Source: Hyphomicrobiales bacterium
GTDB taxonomy: Bacteria; Pseudomonadota; Alphaproteobacteria; Rhizobiales; Ancalomicrobiaceae
DNA: 64,000 nucleotides
Direction: 5' to 3'
Assembly: GCA_021286855.1 (NCBI GenBank)
Contig: JAJTBO010000017.1
Location: 1-64,000, forward strand
The translations under genes were made by a program, and so were the position numbers. Below are positions 1 to 7,860 of the stretch, piece after piece. Each line of letters opens with the position of its first letter. The stretch's first letter is position 1. Below the pieces are notes generated by a model. It worked only from the letters and a program-made list of their open reading frames with translations. It did no database searches and had not been told where the DNA came from.

Positions 1-2
1 TC

Positions 3-296
3 TCCGGCGGCGAGAACATCTCCTCGATCGAGGTCGAGGACGTGCTCTACAAGCACCCGGACGTGATGGAGGCGGCGGTCGTCGCCCGTCCCGACGAGAA
101 GTGGGGCGAAACCCCTTGCGCCTTCATCATGCTGAAGGACGGCGTGGAGACGACCGAGGCCGATCTCGTCGGCTTCTGCCGCCAGCATCTCGCCGGCTTC
201 AAGATCCCGAAGACCTTCGTCTTCGGCGCGCTGCCCAAGACCTCGACCGGCAAGATCCAGAAGTTCATGCTGCGCAGCCAGGCCAAGGAGCTCTGA
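3..296 (+). CDS. Acyl-CoA synthetase (AMP-dependent ligase), C-terminal part
   Basis: This is the 3' end of a gene that starts before the window; the frame is open from base 3 to a TGA at 294-296. The 97 visible residues are the small C-terminal lid domain of an adenylate-forming acyl-CoA ligase. They begin with the conserved GGEN turn and end with [10 protein letters not shown], whose Lys after Gly is the catalytic A10 lysine of the family. Such enzymes convert a carboxylic acid, ATP and CoA into acyl-CoA, AMP and pyrophosphate in the cytosol. An acyl-CoA dehydrogenase follows 160 bp downstream on the same strand, so the two may act in one acid-degradation route. The substrate cannot be told because the acyl pocket lies outside the window. 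Confidence 0.9.
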   Translation, partial: SGGENISSIEVEDVLYKHPDVMEAAVVARPDEKWGETPCAFIMLKDGVETTEADLVGFCRQHLAGFKIPKTFVFGALPKTSTGKIQKFMLRSQAKEL

Positions 297-455
297 TCCC
301 CTTCCGCCGGGCGAGACGATCGCTCGGCGGCGCCTCAAACTCTCAGATCGATCGCGGCGAGGGCACGGAGCCCGAATCTCTTCGCCCTCGCGTCGATGGT
401 CGATCGGGCGCCGGTCCGGAAACCGGCGCCTCTTTCTTCTCGCAGGAGACCTCAC

Positions 456-2243
456 ATGTCTGGCTACGCCGCTCCCATCCGCGACATCCGTTTCGTTCTC
501 GACGAGGTGGTCGGACTTCCCGAAATCGCGCAGCTGCCGGGCTACGAGGAAGCCACCGCCGATCTCGTCGGCTCGATCCTCGAGGAGGCCGGCAAGATCG
601 CCGGCGACGTGATCGCGCCGCTCAACCGGGTCGGCGACACCGCCGGCGCGAAGTGGAACGACGGCGACGTCACCACCTCCGAAGGCTGGAAGGACGCCTG
701 GACCGCCCTCGTCGACGGCGGTTGGAACGGCCTGCCCTTCCCGGCCGAATGGGGCGGCATGGGCCTGCCGCAGGTCCTCAACCTCGCCGTTCAGGAGATG
801 TGGCAGTCGGCCAACATGGCCTTCGCGCTCTGCCCGATGCTGACGCAGGGCGCGGTCCATGCGATCGAGCTGTTCGGCTCCGAGGCGCAGAAGGCCAAGT
901 ATCTGCCGAACATGGTCACCGGCGTCTGGACCGGCACCATGAACCTGACCGAGCCGCAGGCCGGTTCGGATCTCGCCGCGGTGCGCTCCAAGGCGGTGCC
1001 GGAAGGCGATCTCTACCGGATCTCCGGCCAGAAGATCTTCATCACCTACGGCGAACAGGATCTGACCGAGAACATCGTCCATCTGGTCCTCGCCCGCCTT
1101 CCCGACGCGCCTCCCGGGGTCAAGGGCATCTCGCTCTTCGTCGTGCCGAAGGTCATGATCGGCGAGGACGGATCGCTCGGCGAACGCAACGACGTCGCCT
1201 GCGCCTCGATCGAGCACAAGCTCGGCATCCACGGTTCGCCGACGGCGGTCCTCGTCTTCGGCGAGAAGGGCGGCGCGCTCGGCGAGTTGATCGGCGAGCC
1301 GAACCGCGGCCTCGAATACATGTTCACGATGATGAACCACGCCCGGCTCAACGTCGGCCTGCAGGGTCTCGCCATCGCCGAGCGGGCGCATCAGCAGGCG
1401 GTCGGCTACGCCCGCGACCGCATCCAGGGCAAGCCGGTCGGTTGGCGCGAGGCGACCGTGCCGCCGATCGTCCATCACCCGGACGTCGCCCGCATCCTGG
1501 TCTCCACCAAGAGCCGGATCGAGGCGATGCGCGGCCTGCTCTATCAGGTCGCCGCGGCGCATGACCTCGCCCACGCCCATCCGGACGCCGACGTCCGCAA
1601 GAAGGCGCAGTTCGAGGTCGATCTGCTGACCCCGGTCGCCAAGGGCTGGTCGACCGAGACCGGCGTCGACGTCGCCTCTCTCGGCGTGCAGGTGCACGGC
1701 GGCATGGGCTTCATCGAGGAGACCGGCGCGGCCCAGCACTATCGCGACAGCCGCATCACCACGATCTACGAAGGCACCACGGCGATCCAGTCGAACGCGC
1801 TGGTCGGCCGCTCGGTGTTGCGCGACGGCGGCGCGGCCGTCGGCGTCTGGCTCGATGAACAGGCGGCGGTGGCCAAGGCGCTCTCCGGCGTCGCCTCGCT
1901 CGCCGATCTCGGCACGGCGCTCGATCACGCGATCGCCTCGACGCGGGCGACGGTCGCCTGGATCGCCGCGGCGCAGAGCCGCGACGCCCGGCTGCCCTTC
2001 GCCGCCTCGGTGCCGTTCCTGATGCAGTTCGGCGCGCTCTGCGGCGGCCTGACGCTCGGCCGCGCCGCATTGGCGGCCGAGGCCAAGATCGCCGCCGGCG
2101 CGGATCACGACGGCTGGTACGCGGCGCGCGTCGCCACCGCGCGGGCCTATTTCGGCCAGACCCTGACCGACGTCGACGCCCGTTGGGCGGCGATCCGCGA
2201 CGGCAGCGAAGCGGTGTTGGCGGTCGATCTCGCCCACCTCTGA
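456..2243 (+). CDS. Acyl-CoA dehydrogenase with N- and C-terminal extensions (DmdC/AidB-like)
   Basis: The product is a cytosolic FAD-dependent acyl-CoA dehydrogenase of 595 residues, far longer than the usual 380. The extra length fits the subfamily with a short N-terminal helix domain and an added C-terminal domain, which includes 3-methylmercaptopropionyl-CoA dehydrogenase (DmdC). Visible marks are the LTEPQAGSD flavin-binding segment and the YEGTTAIQSN segment, which carries the likely catalytic glutamate. I place the start at ATG 456, preceded by AGGAG at 444-448; an in-frame ATG at 396 lacks such a site. The acyl-CoA ligase just upstream suggests ligase and dehydrogenase handle the same acid. 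Calling the substrate methylmercaptopropionate would be a guess. Confidence 0.93.
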   Translation: MSGYAAPIRDIRFVLDEVVGLPEIAQLPGYEEATADLVGSILEEAGKIAGDVIAPLNRVGDTAGAKWNDGDVTTSEGWKDAWTALVDGGWNGLPFPAEWGGMGLPQVLNLAVQEMWQSANMAFALCPMLTQGAVHAIELFGSEAQKAKYLPNMVTGVWTGTMNLTEPQAGSDLAAVRSKAVPEGDLYRISGQKIFITYGEQDLTENIVHLVLARLPDAPPGVKGISLFVVPKVMIGEDGSLGERNDVACASIEHKLGIHGSPTAVLVFGEKGGALGELIGEPNRGLEYMFTMMNHARLNVGLQGLAIAERAHQQAVGYARDRIQGKPVGWREATVPPIVHHPDVARILVSTKSRIEAMRGLLYQVAAAHDLAHAHPDADVRKKAQFEVDLLTPVAKGWSTETGVDVASLGVQVHGGMGFIEETGAAQHYRDSRITTIYEGTTAIQSNALVGRSVLRDGGAAVGVWLDEQAAVAKALSGVASLADLGTALDHAIASTRATVAWIAAAQSRDARLPFAASVPFLMQFGALCGGLTLGRAALAAEAKIAAGADHDGWYAARVATARAYFGQTLTDVDARWAAIRDGSEAVLAVDLAHL

Positions 2244-2258
2244 GCGCACGCCCCTTCC

Positions 2259-2279
2259 CCGCCCGGGTCTACCGGGCGG
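2259..2279 (+). terminator. GC-rich hairpin after the acyl-CoA dehydrogenase
   Basis: Arms at 2259-2266 and 2272-2279 pair perfectly over 8 bp around a 5-base loop, 15 bases after the stop codon. No T tract follows, so this is only a possible terminator or mRNA 3' end. Confidence 0.35.
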
Positions 2280-2339
2280 GCCTCACCCCCTCGATCGACG
2301 ACGACGCGCCGCGCCTTCGGGCGGCGTGCGGGAGGTCTC

Positions 2340-2840
2340 ATGCCCGAATTCCGGACGTCCGCCCCGCTCCTCACTCGCCGTCCGCCGGCCAAGCCGACCG
2401 AGGCGCGGGCCACGCCGAAGCCGCGCGCCGATCTCGTCGACGTCTTCGCCCGACTGCTGCCCGGCGTGGTGGTGACGCCCGCGACCTTCCGCTCGGAGAC
2501 GGCGCTCGCCGGGCAACTGCGCGTCGACGCCCGCCGGATCCGCGAGCTGCGCGCGGCAGGCCTCGCGACCCCGAAGCGGCTCGGACGCGGCTGGGTCTAT
2601 GGACCGTCCGACATCCGCACGCTGTCGGTGATGCTGGCGCTCTCGCGGCTCGGCGCGACGACGCGGGAGCTCGAGCGCTTCTTCGACGAGAACGGCCGTG
2701 AAGAGAGCGTGTCCGCCGCCGCCGCCTGCCGAGCCTTCTGCGAGAACCTCGCCGAACGAATGGAGGAAGAGATCGCTCGGCTTCGCGCGCTCGACGCGCT
2801 GGTCGCCGACGCGGCGCTCGAAAACGACCTCCAGAGGTAG
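2340..2840 (+). CDS. MerR-like helix-turn-helix regulator
   Basis: This is a 166-residue protein with a predicted winged helix-turn-helix of the MerR type in the middle. Residues about 50-100 read as a DNA-binding helix pair ending in a tyrosine-containing wing (LGRGWVYGPSDIRTL). A helical, charged C-terminal half (about 110-160, with ERMEEEIARLRAL) looks like the dimerisation coiled coil of that family. The first 35 residues are proline- and arginine-rich and probably unstructured. No metal-binding cysteine cluster is seen; the single Cys is isolated. It follows the acyl-CoA dehydrogenase by about 95 bp on the same strand, so it may regulate that locus, but nothing in the sequence proves it. 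The family call is moderate. Confidence 0.6.
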   Translation: MPEFRTSAPLLTRRPPAKPTEARATPKPRADLVDVFARLLPGVVVTPATFRSETALAGQLRVDARRIRELRAAGLATPKRLGRGWVYGPSDIRTLSVMLALSRLGATTRELERFFDENGREESVSAAAACRAFCENLAERMEEEIARLRALDALVADAALENDLQR

Positions 2841-2965
2841 TATTCTACCGACGGAAACCTTTGTGAAACAACGATTTTTTCGGTCGTGAACCGAATTCGT
2901 CAACGCTTCGTCAACCTCGTCGCGCGAAGACTCGGCTCGGGTTTGTCGGGAACCGGAGACGAGGC

Positions 2966-3604
2966 ATGGGACGCGGCGCGCACGGCGAAGCGAAACTCGC
3001 ACACGATGGACAGGACGCACGCCGCCACGCGCGCGTCGCCGTGTCCTTGCCGGCGCGATGCCTGTTCGAAGATCGCCGCGAGATCGCCTGTCGGGTGACC
3101 GACATGTCGCCCGGCGGAGCGGCCCTGGAGGCGCCGGCGCTCGGCCAGCCGCGCGAACGGGTCGTCGCCTATGTCGACGAGATCGGCCGGCTCGAGGGGC
3201 GCGTCGTCAGACGCTTTTCCGGCGGTTTCGCGATCAATTTCGAGGCGAGCCCGGCGCGACGCGACAAGCTCGCCGACCGCCTGACCTGGATCGTCAATCG
3301 CGCCCTGCTGGGGCTGCCGGAGGATCGCCGCGCCGAGCGGATCGCGCCGGTGAGGCCCTGGTCGACGCTGGTGTTGGCCGACGGCGCGGCCGTGCGCTGC
3401 CGCATCCTCGACGTCTCGACCTCGGGCGCGGCGGTGTCCGCCGAGATCCGCCCGCCGATCGGCGAGGTGGTCCTCCTCGGGCGAACCCGCGGACGCGTGG
3501 TGCGGCAGTCGGGATCGGGCGTCGCCATCGAGTTCGATCCGCGCCAGGGCGCTTCGCGAACCTTGGCCGAGACGACCGCCCGCCTCTACGCCAGCGGGTC
3601 GTAA
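2966..3604 (+). CDS. Tandem PilZ-domain protein
   Basis: The 212-residue soluble protein appears to hold two PilZ domains, the cyclic-di-GMP-binding beta barrel. The first (about 18-105) has RRHARVAV, which supplies the RxxxR pair, and DMSPGGAAL, which fits the D/NxSxxG motif. The second (about 115-200) keeps DVSTSGAAV but shows no clear RxxxR, so it may not bind the ligand by itself. PilZ proteins act as cyclic-di-GMP effectors on motility, exopolysaccharide or cell-cycle targets; the target here is unknown. Its 3' end overlaps the convergent hflX gene by 19 bp. Just before the gene lies an AT-richer stretch (about 2841-2900) that could hold its promoter. Confidence 0.8.
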   Translation: MGRGAHGEAKLAHDGQDARRHARVAVSLPARCLFEDRREIACRVTDMSPGGAALEAPALGQPRERVVAYVDEIGRLEGRVVRRFSGGFAINFEASPARRDKLADRLTWIVNRALLGLPEDRRAERIAPVRPWSTLVLADGAAVRCRILDVSTSGAAVSAEIRPPIGEVVLLGRTRGRVVRQSGSGVAIEFDPRQGASRTLAETTARLYASGS

Positions 3605-5070
3605 CCACCCGGCGTCTCGACCTCTTCGGCCTCGACTTCGGGCGAGGCGACGGCGCGGCCGCGCACTTCGCGGATGAACCGGCCGGCGCGGGCGCGGAAA
3701 TGGTCGAGCGTCTGGTCGGGCACGCGCAGCCGCAACGACACCACCTCTTCGCGGTCCTGCCGTTCGATCACTTCCGCATGGCGATGCAGCCAAGCGACGA
3801 GTTCGCCGTCCCAGGCCGGGATTTCCACGCGGAAGACGGCGCGATCGCGGTTCAACCGATCCTCGATCAGGGCGAGCAGCGCGGCGACCCCGTCGCCGGT
3901 GACGGCCGAGATCGGCAGCGCCGTCGGCGCGTCGAGGGACGGCCGTTCGCCCTCCTCGAGCAGCTTGGCGCGATGATCGGGATCGAGCCGGTCGATCTTG
4001 TTCCACACCTCGATCAGGCGATGACGGTCCTTCGGATCGATGCCGAGCTGCGCCAACACGTCCTCGACGTCCTGGGCCTGGGCGGCGCTGTCCTCGTGGC
4101 TGATGTCGCGGACATGGAGGACCAGATCGGCTTCGATCACCTCTTCGAGCGTGGCGCGGAAGGCGGCGACCAGCGTCGTCGGCAGATCCGAGACGAACCC
4201 GACGGTGTCGGACAGGATGACGTCGCCGCCATGCGGCAGGCGCACCTTGCGCAGCGTCGGATCGAGCGTCGCGAACAGCAGATCCTTGGCGAAGACGTCC
4301 GCCTCGGTCAGACGATTGAACAGGGTCGACTTGCCGGCGTTGGTGTAGCCGACCAGGGCGACGATCGGGTGCGGCACCTTCTTGCGGTTCTTGCGATGCA
4401 GCGCGCGGGTGCGGGCGACCTGCTCCAACTCGCGCTCGAGCTTGGCGATGCGCTCCTGCAACATGCGCCGGTCGGCCTCGATCTGGGTTTCGCCGGGACC
4501 GCCGAGGAAGCCGAAGCCGCCGCGCTGACGCTCGAGGTGGGTCCAGGAACGGACCAGCCGGCTCTTCTGATAGGTGAGATGCGCGAGCTCGACCTGGAGG
4601 CGACCCTCCTTGGTGTGGGCGCGCTCGCCGAAGATCTCGAGAATCAGGCCGGTGCGGTCGAGCACCTTGGCCTTCCATTCCTTCTCGAGATTGCGCTGTT
4701 GAATCGGCGTCAGCGGATGGTCGACGACGACCAGCTCGATCTCCTCCGCCTCGATCACCGCCCTGGCCTCGGCGAGCTTGCCTTCGCCGATCAGCGTCGA
4801 AGGCCGCGCCTCGCGCAGCTTGACGGGAAAGTCGGCGACGACGGCGAGTTCGATCGCGCGCGCCAATCCGATCGCCTCTTCGCGACGCGCGTCGAGCGAC
4901 CGCGTGGCGGCGGGCGCGTCAGCCCCTTCTCCGCGCGTCGGCCGCTCGGCGCGCCAGGGCACGACGACCAGAGTGCGGGTCGGCGGCTTCTCGCGCGAGA
5001 CGCCCTTCAGGGCCCGTGCGTTGCGACGCTCCGGATCGTCCGGAGAGACTTCGTCGTCGATGTCGATCAA
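3586..5070 (-). CDS. hflX: GTPase HflX, ribosome-associated
   Basis: HflX is a GTPase that binds the 50S subunit and splits or rescues stalled ribosomes, notably under heat stress. The 494-residue product has the N-terminal HflX domain (about 60-195, with the glycine-rich [13 protein letters not shown] loop) and a G domain (about 235-400) with GYTNAGKS at 241-248, DTVGF and NKID. The C-terminal 90 residues are an extra domain common in alphaproteobacteria. The start appears to be TTG at 5070: an in-frame stop lies 45 bases upstream and there is no ATG or GTG between. It follows hfq by 67 bp, the usual hfq-hflX order, and its end overlaps the PilZ gene. Confidence 0.95.
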   Translation of the reverse strand: MIDIDDEVSPDDPERRNARALKGVSREKPPTRTLVVVPWRAERPTRGEGADAPAATRSLDARREEAIGLARAIELAVVADFPVKLREARPSTLIGEGKLAEARAVIEAEEIELVVVDHPLTPIQQRNLEKEWKAKVLDRTGLILEIFGERAHTKEGRLQVELAHLTYQKSRLVRSWTHLERQRGGFGFLGGPGETQIEADRRMLQERIAKLERELEQVARTRALHRKNRKKVPHPIVALVGYTNAGKSTLFNRLTEADVFAKDLLFATLDPTLRKVRLPHGGDVILSDTVGFVSDLPTTLVAAFRATLEEVIEADLVLHVRDISHEDSAAQAQDVEDVLAQLGIDPKDRHRLIEVWNKIDRLDPDHRAKLLEEGERPSLDAPTALPISAVTGDGVAALLALIEDRLNRDRAVFRVEIPAWDGELVAWLHRHAEVIERQDREEVVSLRLRVPDQTLDHFRARAGRFIREVRGRAVASPEVEAEEVETPGGYDPLA

Positions 5071-5137
5071 GGGGGTGGTCGCCTCGCCGGTCGGTCGAAA
5101 GTGAGATCGGCGAAGATCTCACTCGCGGCCGACGGGA

Positions 5138-5377
5138 TCAAGCCTCGTCGGTGGGCTCGAACAGCTGCACCGGTCCGCCCGGCATCACCGTGGAGATCGC
5201 ATGCTTGTAGACCAGCTGCGAATGCCCATCACGGCGAAGCAGAACACAGAAGTTGTCGAACCAGGTGACGACACCCTGCAACTTCACGCCGTTGATCAGG
5301 AAGATGGTGACCGGAGTCTTGTTCTTGCGAACGTAGTTGAGGAACGTGTCCTGGAGATTGGGAGCGCGGTCCGCCAT
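5138..5377 (-). CDS. hfq: RNA chaperone Hfq
   Basis: Hfq forms a hexameric Sm-like ring that pairs small RNAs with mRNAs. The 79-residue product has the Sm1 part ([20 protein letters not shown]) and the Sm2 motif YKHAIS, followed by a short acidic tail. I chose ATG 5377, which gives [10 protein letters not shown], the usual Hfq N-terminus, with AGAGG about ten bases upstream. A longer in-frame start would add 23 basic residues not expected in this family. Hfq is needed for nif and nitrogen regulation in several rhizobia, which suits its place downstream of ntrYX. hflX follows on the same strand. A candidate promoter lies at 5476-5505. Confidence 0.97.
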   Translation of the reverse strand: MADRAPNLQDTFLNYVRKNKTPVTIFLINGVKLQGVVTWFDNFCVLLRRDGHSQLVYKHAISTVMPGGPVQLFEPTDEA

Positions 5378-5475
5378 GTTTACGACCTCTGTTCTTGCTG
5401 TTGCGAGGCTCCGGTCACGTCTTCGGGCCGGTTTCTTCATCCCCATGCCGTAGGGATGCCTCGGGTCTGATCGTC

Positions 5476-5505
5476 ATGATAGGCGCGTCCTAGCGGATGC
5501 GGCAA
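5476..5505 (-). promoter_or_regulatory. Candidate sigma-70 promoter of hfq
   Basis: On the minus strand a -35 box TTGCCG (5500-5505) and a -10 box TATCAT (5476-5481) are separated by 18 bases. They lie about 100 bases upstream of the hfq start codon, in the only AT-richer part of this gap. Read by eye; moderate support. Confidence 0.4.
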
Positions 5506-5599
5506 TCTTTTTTGCAGTGCAGCATGACCAAGTTTTACGCATTATCGAAATTCGGAGACCGGCTGTGCCCCGCATGCAACGCTCGCCGCGAAGCCATGC

Positions 5600-6463
5600 T
5601 CACAGCGGCGTGCGTTCGGTCGCTGCGTGGAAGGCGCGGCGCAGCGCCAGCGCCGTCTCGCCGGGATGGCCGTTGCCGACGCTCGCCCCGTCGATCGACA
5701 CGACCGGCATCACCAACGTGGTGGCGGCGGTGATGAAGGCCTCCTTGGCGGCCTTCGCCTCGTCGACGGTGAAGGCGCGCTCCTCGACGACGAGGCCAAG
5801 CCGTTCCGCGACCTTCAGCAGCACCGTGCGGGTGACGCCGCGCAAGATGCCGAATTCGGCCGGCCGAGTGACGATACGGCCGTCGCGAGTGACGATCCAG
5901 GCGTTGGTCGAGGCGCCCTCGGTGACGAAACCCTCCGCGTCGACGAACCACGCCTCCTTGGCGCCGGCCTGCTTGGCGGCCTCCTTGGCGAGGCAGTTCG
6001 GCAGGAGGCCGACCGACTTGATGTCGACCCGTTCCCAACGATTGTCGGGCATGGTGATCACCGCACAACCCTTCTCGGCCGCGGCTTCCGCCTTGGCGCG
6101 GTCGTGCGGCTTGGCGGTGACGACGACGGTCGGCGGCACAGACGGATCCGGAAAGACGTGATCGCGATGCGCCTGGCCGCGCGAGACCTGGAGATAGACG
6201 CTTCCGTTCTTCACGCGATTTCGCGTGCTCGTCCGCCGCAGCACCACCATCAGCGCCGCCCGGCTCATCGGCATGCGGATCGCGAGTTCGCGCAGCGAGC
6301 GCTCCAGCCGGTCGAGATGGAGCGTGGCGTCGACGATCTCGCCGTCGCGGATCTCGCAGACCTCGTAGACCGCGTCGGCGAACAGGAAGCCGCGGTCGTC
6401 GATGCTCACGGCGGCCGATTCGTGGGGAAGATAGCGGCCGTTCACATAGGCGATGCGGGTCAT
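5600..6463 (-). CDS. dat: D-amino-acid transaminase (PLP fold type IV)
   Basis: This is a 287-residue class IV aminotransferase. Such enzymes exchange amino groups between D-amino acids (usually D-alanine) and 2-oxo acids with pyridoxal phosphate. The N-terminus MTRIAYVNGRYLP and the segment FLFADAVYEVCEIRDG are typical of D-alanine transaminases and mark them off from branched-chain enzymes. The PLP lysine is the Lys in RVDIKSVGLLPN, and EGASTNAWIV is the conserved cofactor loop. It sits between ntrX and hfq, a position also seen in other Hyphomicrobiales, but a link with nitrogen control is unproven. The gap to ntrX is 29 bp, so the two may be cotranscribed. 4-amino-4-deoxychorismate lyase belongs to the same fold and is the main alternative. 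Confidence 0.88.
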   Translation of the reverse strand: MTRIAYVNGRYLPHESAAVSIDDRGFLFADAVYEVCEIRDGEIVDATLHLDRLERSLRELAIRMPMSRAALMVVLRRTSTRNRVKNGSVYLQVSRGQAHRDHVFPDPSVPPTVVVTAKPHDRAKAEAAAEKGCAVITMPDNRWERVDIKSVGLLPNCLAKEAAKQAGAKEAWFVDAEGFVTEGASTNAWIVTRDGRIVTRPAEFGILRGVTRTVLLKVAERLGLVVEERAFTVDEAKAAKEAFITAATTLVMPVVSIDGASVGNGHPGETALALRRAFHAATERTPL

Positions 6464-6492
6464 GCGTTCGTTCCTTTCGGCGACGCCGGCGT

Positions 6493-7860
6493 TCAGCCGA
6501 CGCCCAACGTCTTCAGTTTGCGGTGCAGCGCCGACCGCTCCATGCCGACGAATTCGGCGGTGCGGGAGATGTTGCCGCCGAAGCGGTTGATCTGCGCCAT
6601 GAGATATTCTCTCTCGAAGATCTCGCGTGCGTCGCGCAGGGGCAAGCTCATGAGATGCTCGCCACCCGTGGAGGTGGGCAGCGCCGGAAGCATGGCCCCG
6701 ATCTCCGCCGGCAGGAGGTCGGCGGTGATCACCGCGTCGTCGTCGCCGCGGGTCAGGATCATCAACCGTTCGACGTTGTTCCTGAGCTGCCGGATGTTGC
6801 CGGGCCAATCGTGCGCCTGCAGCACCGCCATCGCGTCCTCGCCGATGCGGCGGATCGGCAGGCCGGAGGCGCGGGCGATCTGCTCCATGAAGTTCTGCAC
6901 CAGCATCGGGATGTCGTCGCGGCGCTCGGCGAGCGACGGCACCCGGATCGGCACCACGGCGAGCCGATGGAAGAGATCTTCGCGGAAGCGGCCGTCCTGG
7001 ATCTCGCGCGGCAGATCGCGGGCGGTGGAGGAGACGACGCGGACGTCGACCTGCACCTTCACCGAGCCGCCGACCCGGGTGAAGCTCTGCTCGACCAGGA
7101 CGCGCAGGATCTTCGACTGGGTCTCCCGCGGCATGTCCGCGACTTCGTCGAGATAGAGCGTGCCGCCGTGCGCCTCCTCGAGCGCGCCGATCTTGCGGTT
7201 CGAGCCGCCGTCCTGTTCGGTGCCGAAGAGCTCGATCTCCATCCGCTCCGGCGTGATCGCGGCGGCGTTGAGCACCACGAACGGGCCCTTGGCGCGCGCC
7301 GAGCTCTGGTGCAGCAGGCGGGCGGCGAGCTCCTTGCCCGATCCCGAGGGACCGGTGATCAGCACGCGGCTGTTGGTCGGCGCGATCCGTTCGATCTGCT
7401 GGCGCAGCTGATGGAGGGTGGTCGAGCCGCCGAGCATCTCGCCGGTGTCGGCGGAACGTTCGCGCAGCTCCTTGACCTCGCGCTTCAGGCTCGACGCCTC
7501 GAGCGCGCGTTCGGCGACGAGGATCAGCCGATCGGCCTTGAACGGCTTTTCGATGTAGTCGTAGGCGCCGCGTTTGATCGCCGATACGGCGGTCTCGACG
7601 TTGCCGTGACCGGAGATGATGACGACCGGCAGATCGGGATGCTGACGCTTGATCACATCGAGCAGGGCAAGGCCGTCGAGGCGGCTCTGCTGCATCCAGA
7701 TGTCGAGAAAGACGAGGCTCGGGCGTCGCTTCTCGATCGCCGCGAGGCACTCGTCGGAATTGGCGGCCAGCCGAGTGGAGTGACCCTCGTCCTCGAGAAT
7801 CCCCGCGATCAGCTCGCGAATGTCGCGCTCGTCGTCGACGATCAGAATGTCAGACGCCAT
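6493..7860 (-). CDS. ntrX: Nitrogen regulation response regulator NtrX
   Basis: NtrX is the response regulator paired with the membrane kinase NtrY. The 455 residues hold a receiver domain (1-120; phospho-acceptor Asp 53 in FLDIW; conserved Lys in EKPFKAD), an AAA+ domain (about 140-370; Walker A GPSGSGKE; Walker B TLYLDEVAD) and a C-terminal Fis-type helix-turn-helix (ISRTAEFVGMERSALHRKL). The loop where NtrC has GAFTGA reads GSNRKIGALEE here, so the sigma-54 contact is missing. This is known for NtrX and suggests it does not act as a classical sigma-54 activator. It overlaps the 3' end of ntrY by 11 bp and is followed by the transaminase gene. Confidence 0.96.
   Translation of the reverse strand: MASDILIVDDERDIRELIAGILEDEGHSTRLAANSDECLAAIEKRRPSLVFLDIWMQQSRLDGLALLDVIKRQHPDLPVVIISGHGNVETAVSAIKRGAYDYIEKPFKADRLILVAERALEASSLKREVKELRERSADTGEMLGGSTTLHQLRQQIERIAPTNSRVLITGPSGSGKELAARLLHQSSARAKGPFVVLNAAAITPERMEIELFGTEQDGGSNRKIGALEEAHGGTLYLDEVADMPRETQSKILRVLVEQSFTRVGGSVKVQVDVRVVSSTARDLPREIQDGRFREDLFHRLAVVPIRVPSLAERRDDIPMLVQNFMEQIARASGLPIRRIGEDAMAVLQAHDWPGNIRQLRNNVERLMILTRGDDDAVITADLLPAEIGAMLPALPTSTGGEHLMSLPLRDAREIFEREYLMAQINRFGGNISRTAEFVGMERSALHRKLKTLGVG

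Noticed and set aside
3058..5268. A 736-codon plus-strand frame opposite hflX
   Set aside because: It is antisense to a clear HflX protein with all G motifs; composition is Arg/Asp/Leu-rich and repetitive, typical of shadow frames.
5600..6463. Annotation of the dat gene as branched-chain aminotransferase
   Set aside because: Length 287, the N-terminus and the FADAVYEV segment fit D-alanine transaminase better.
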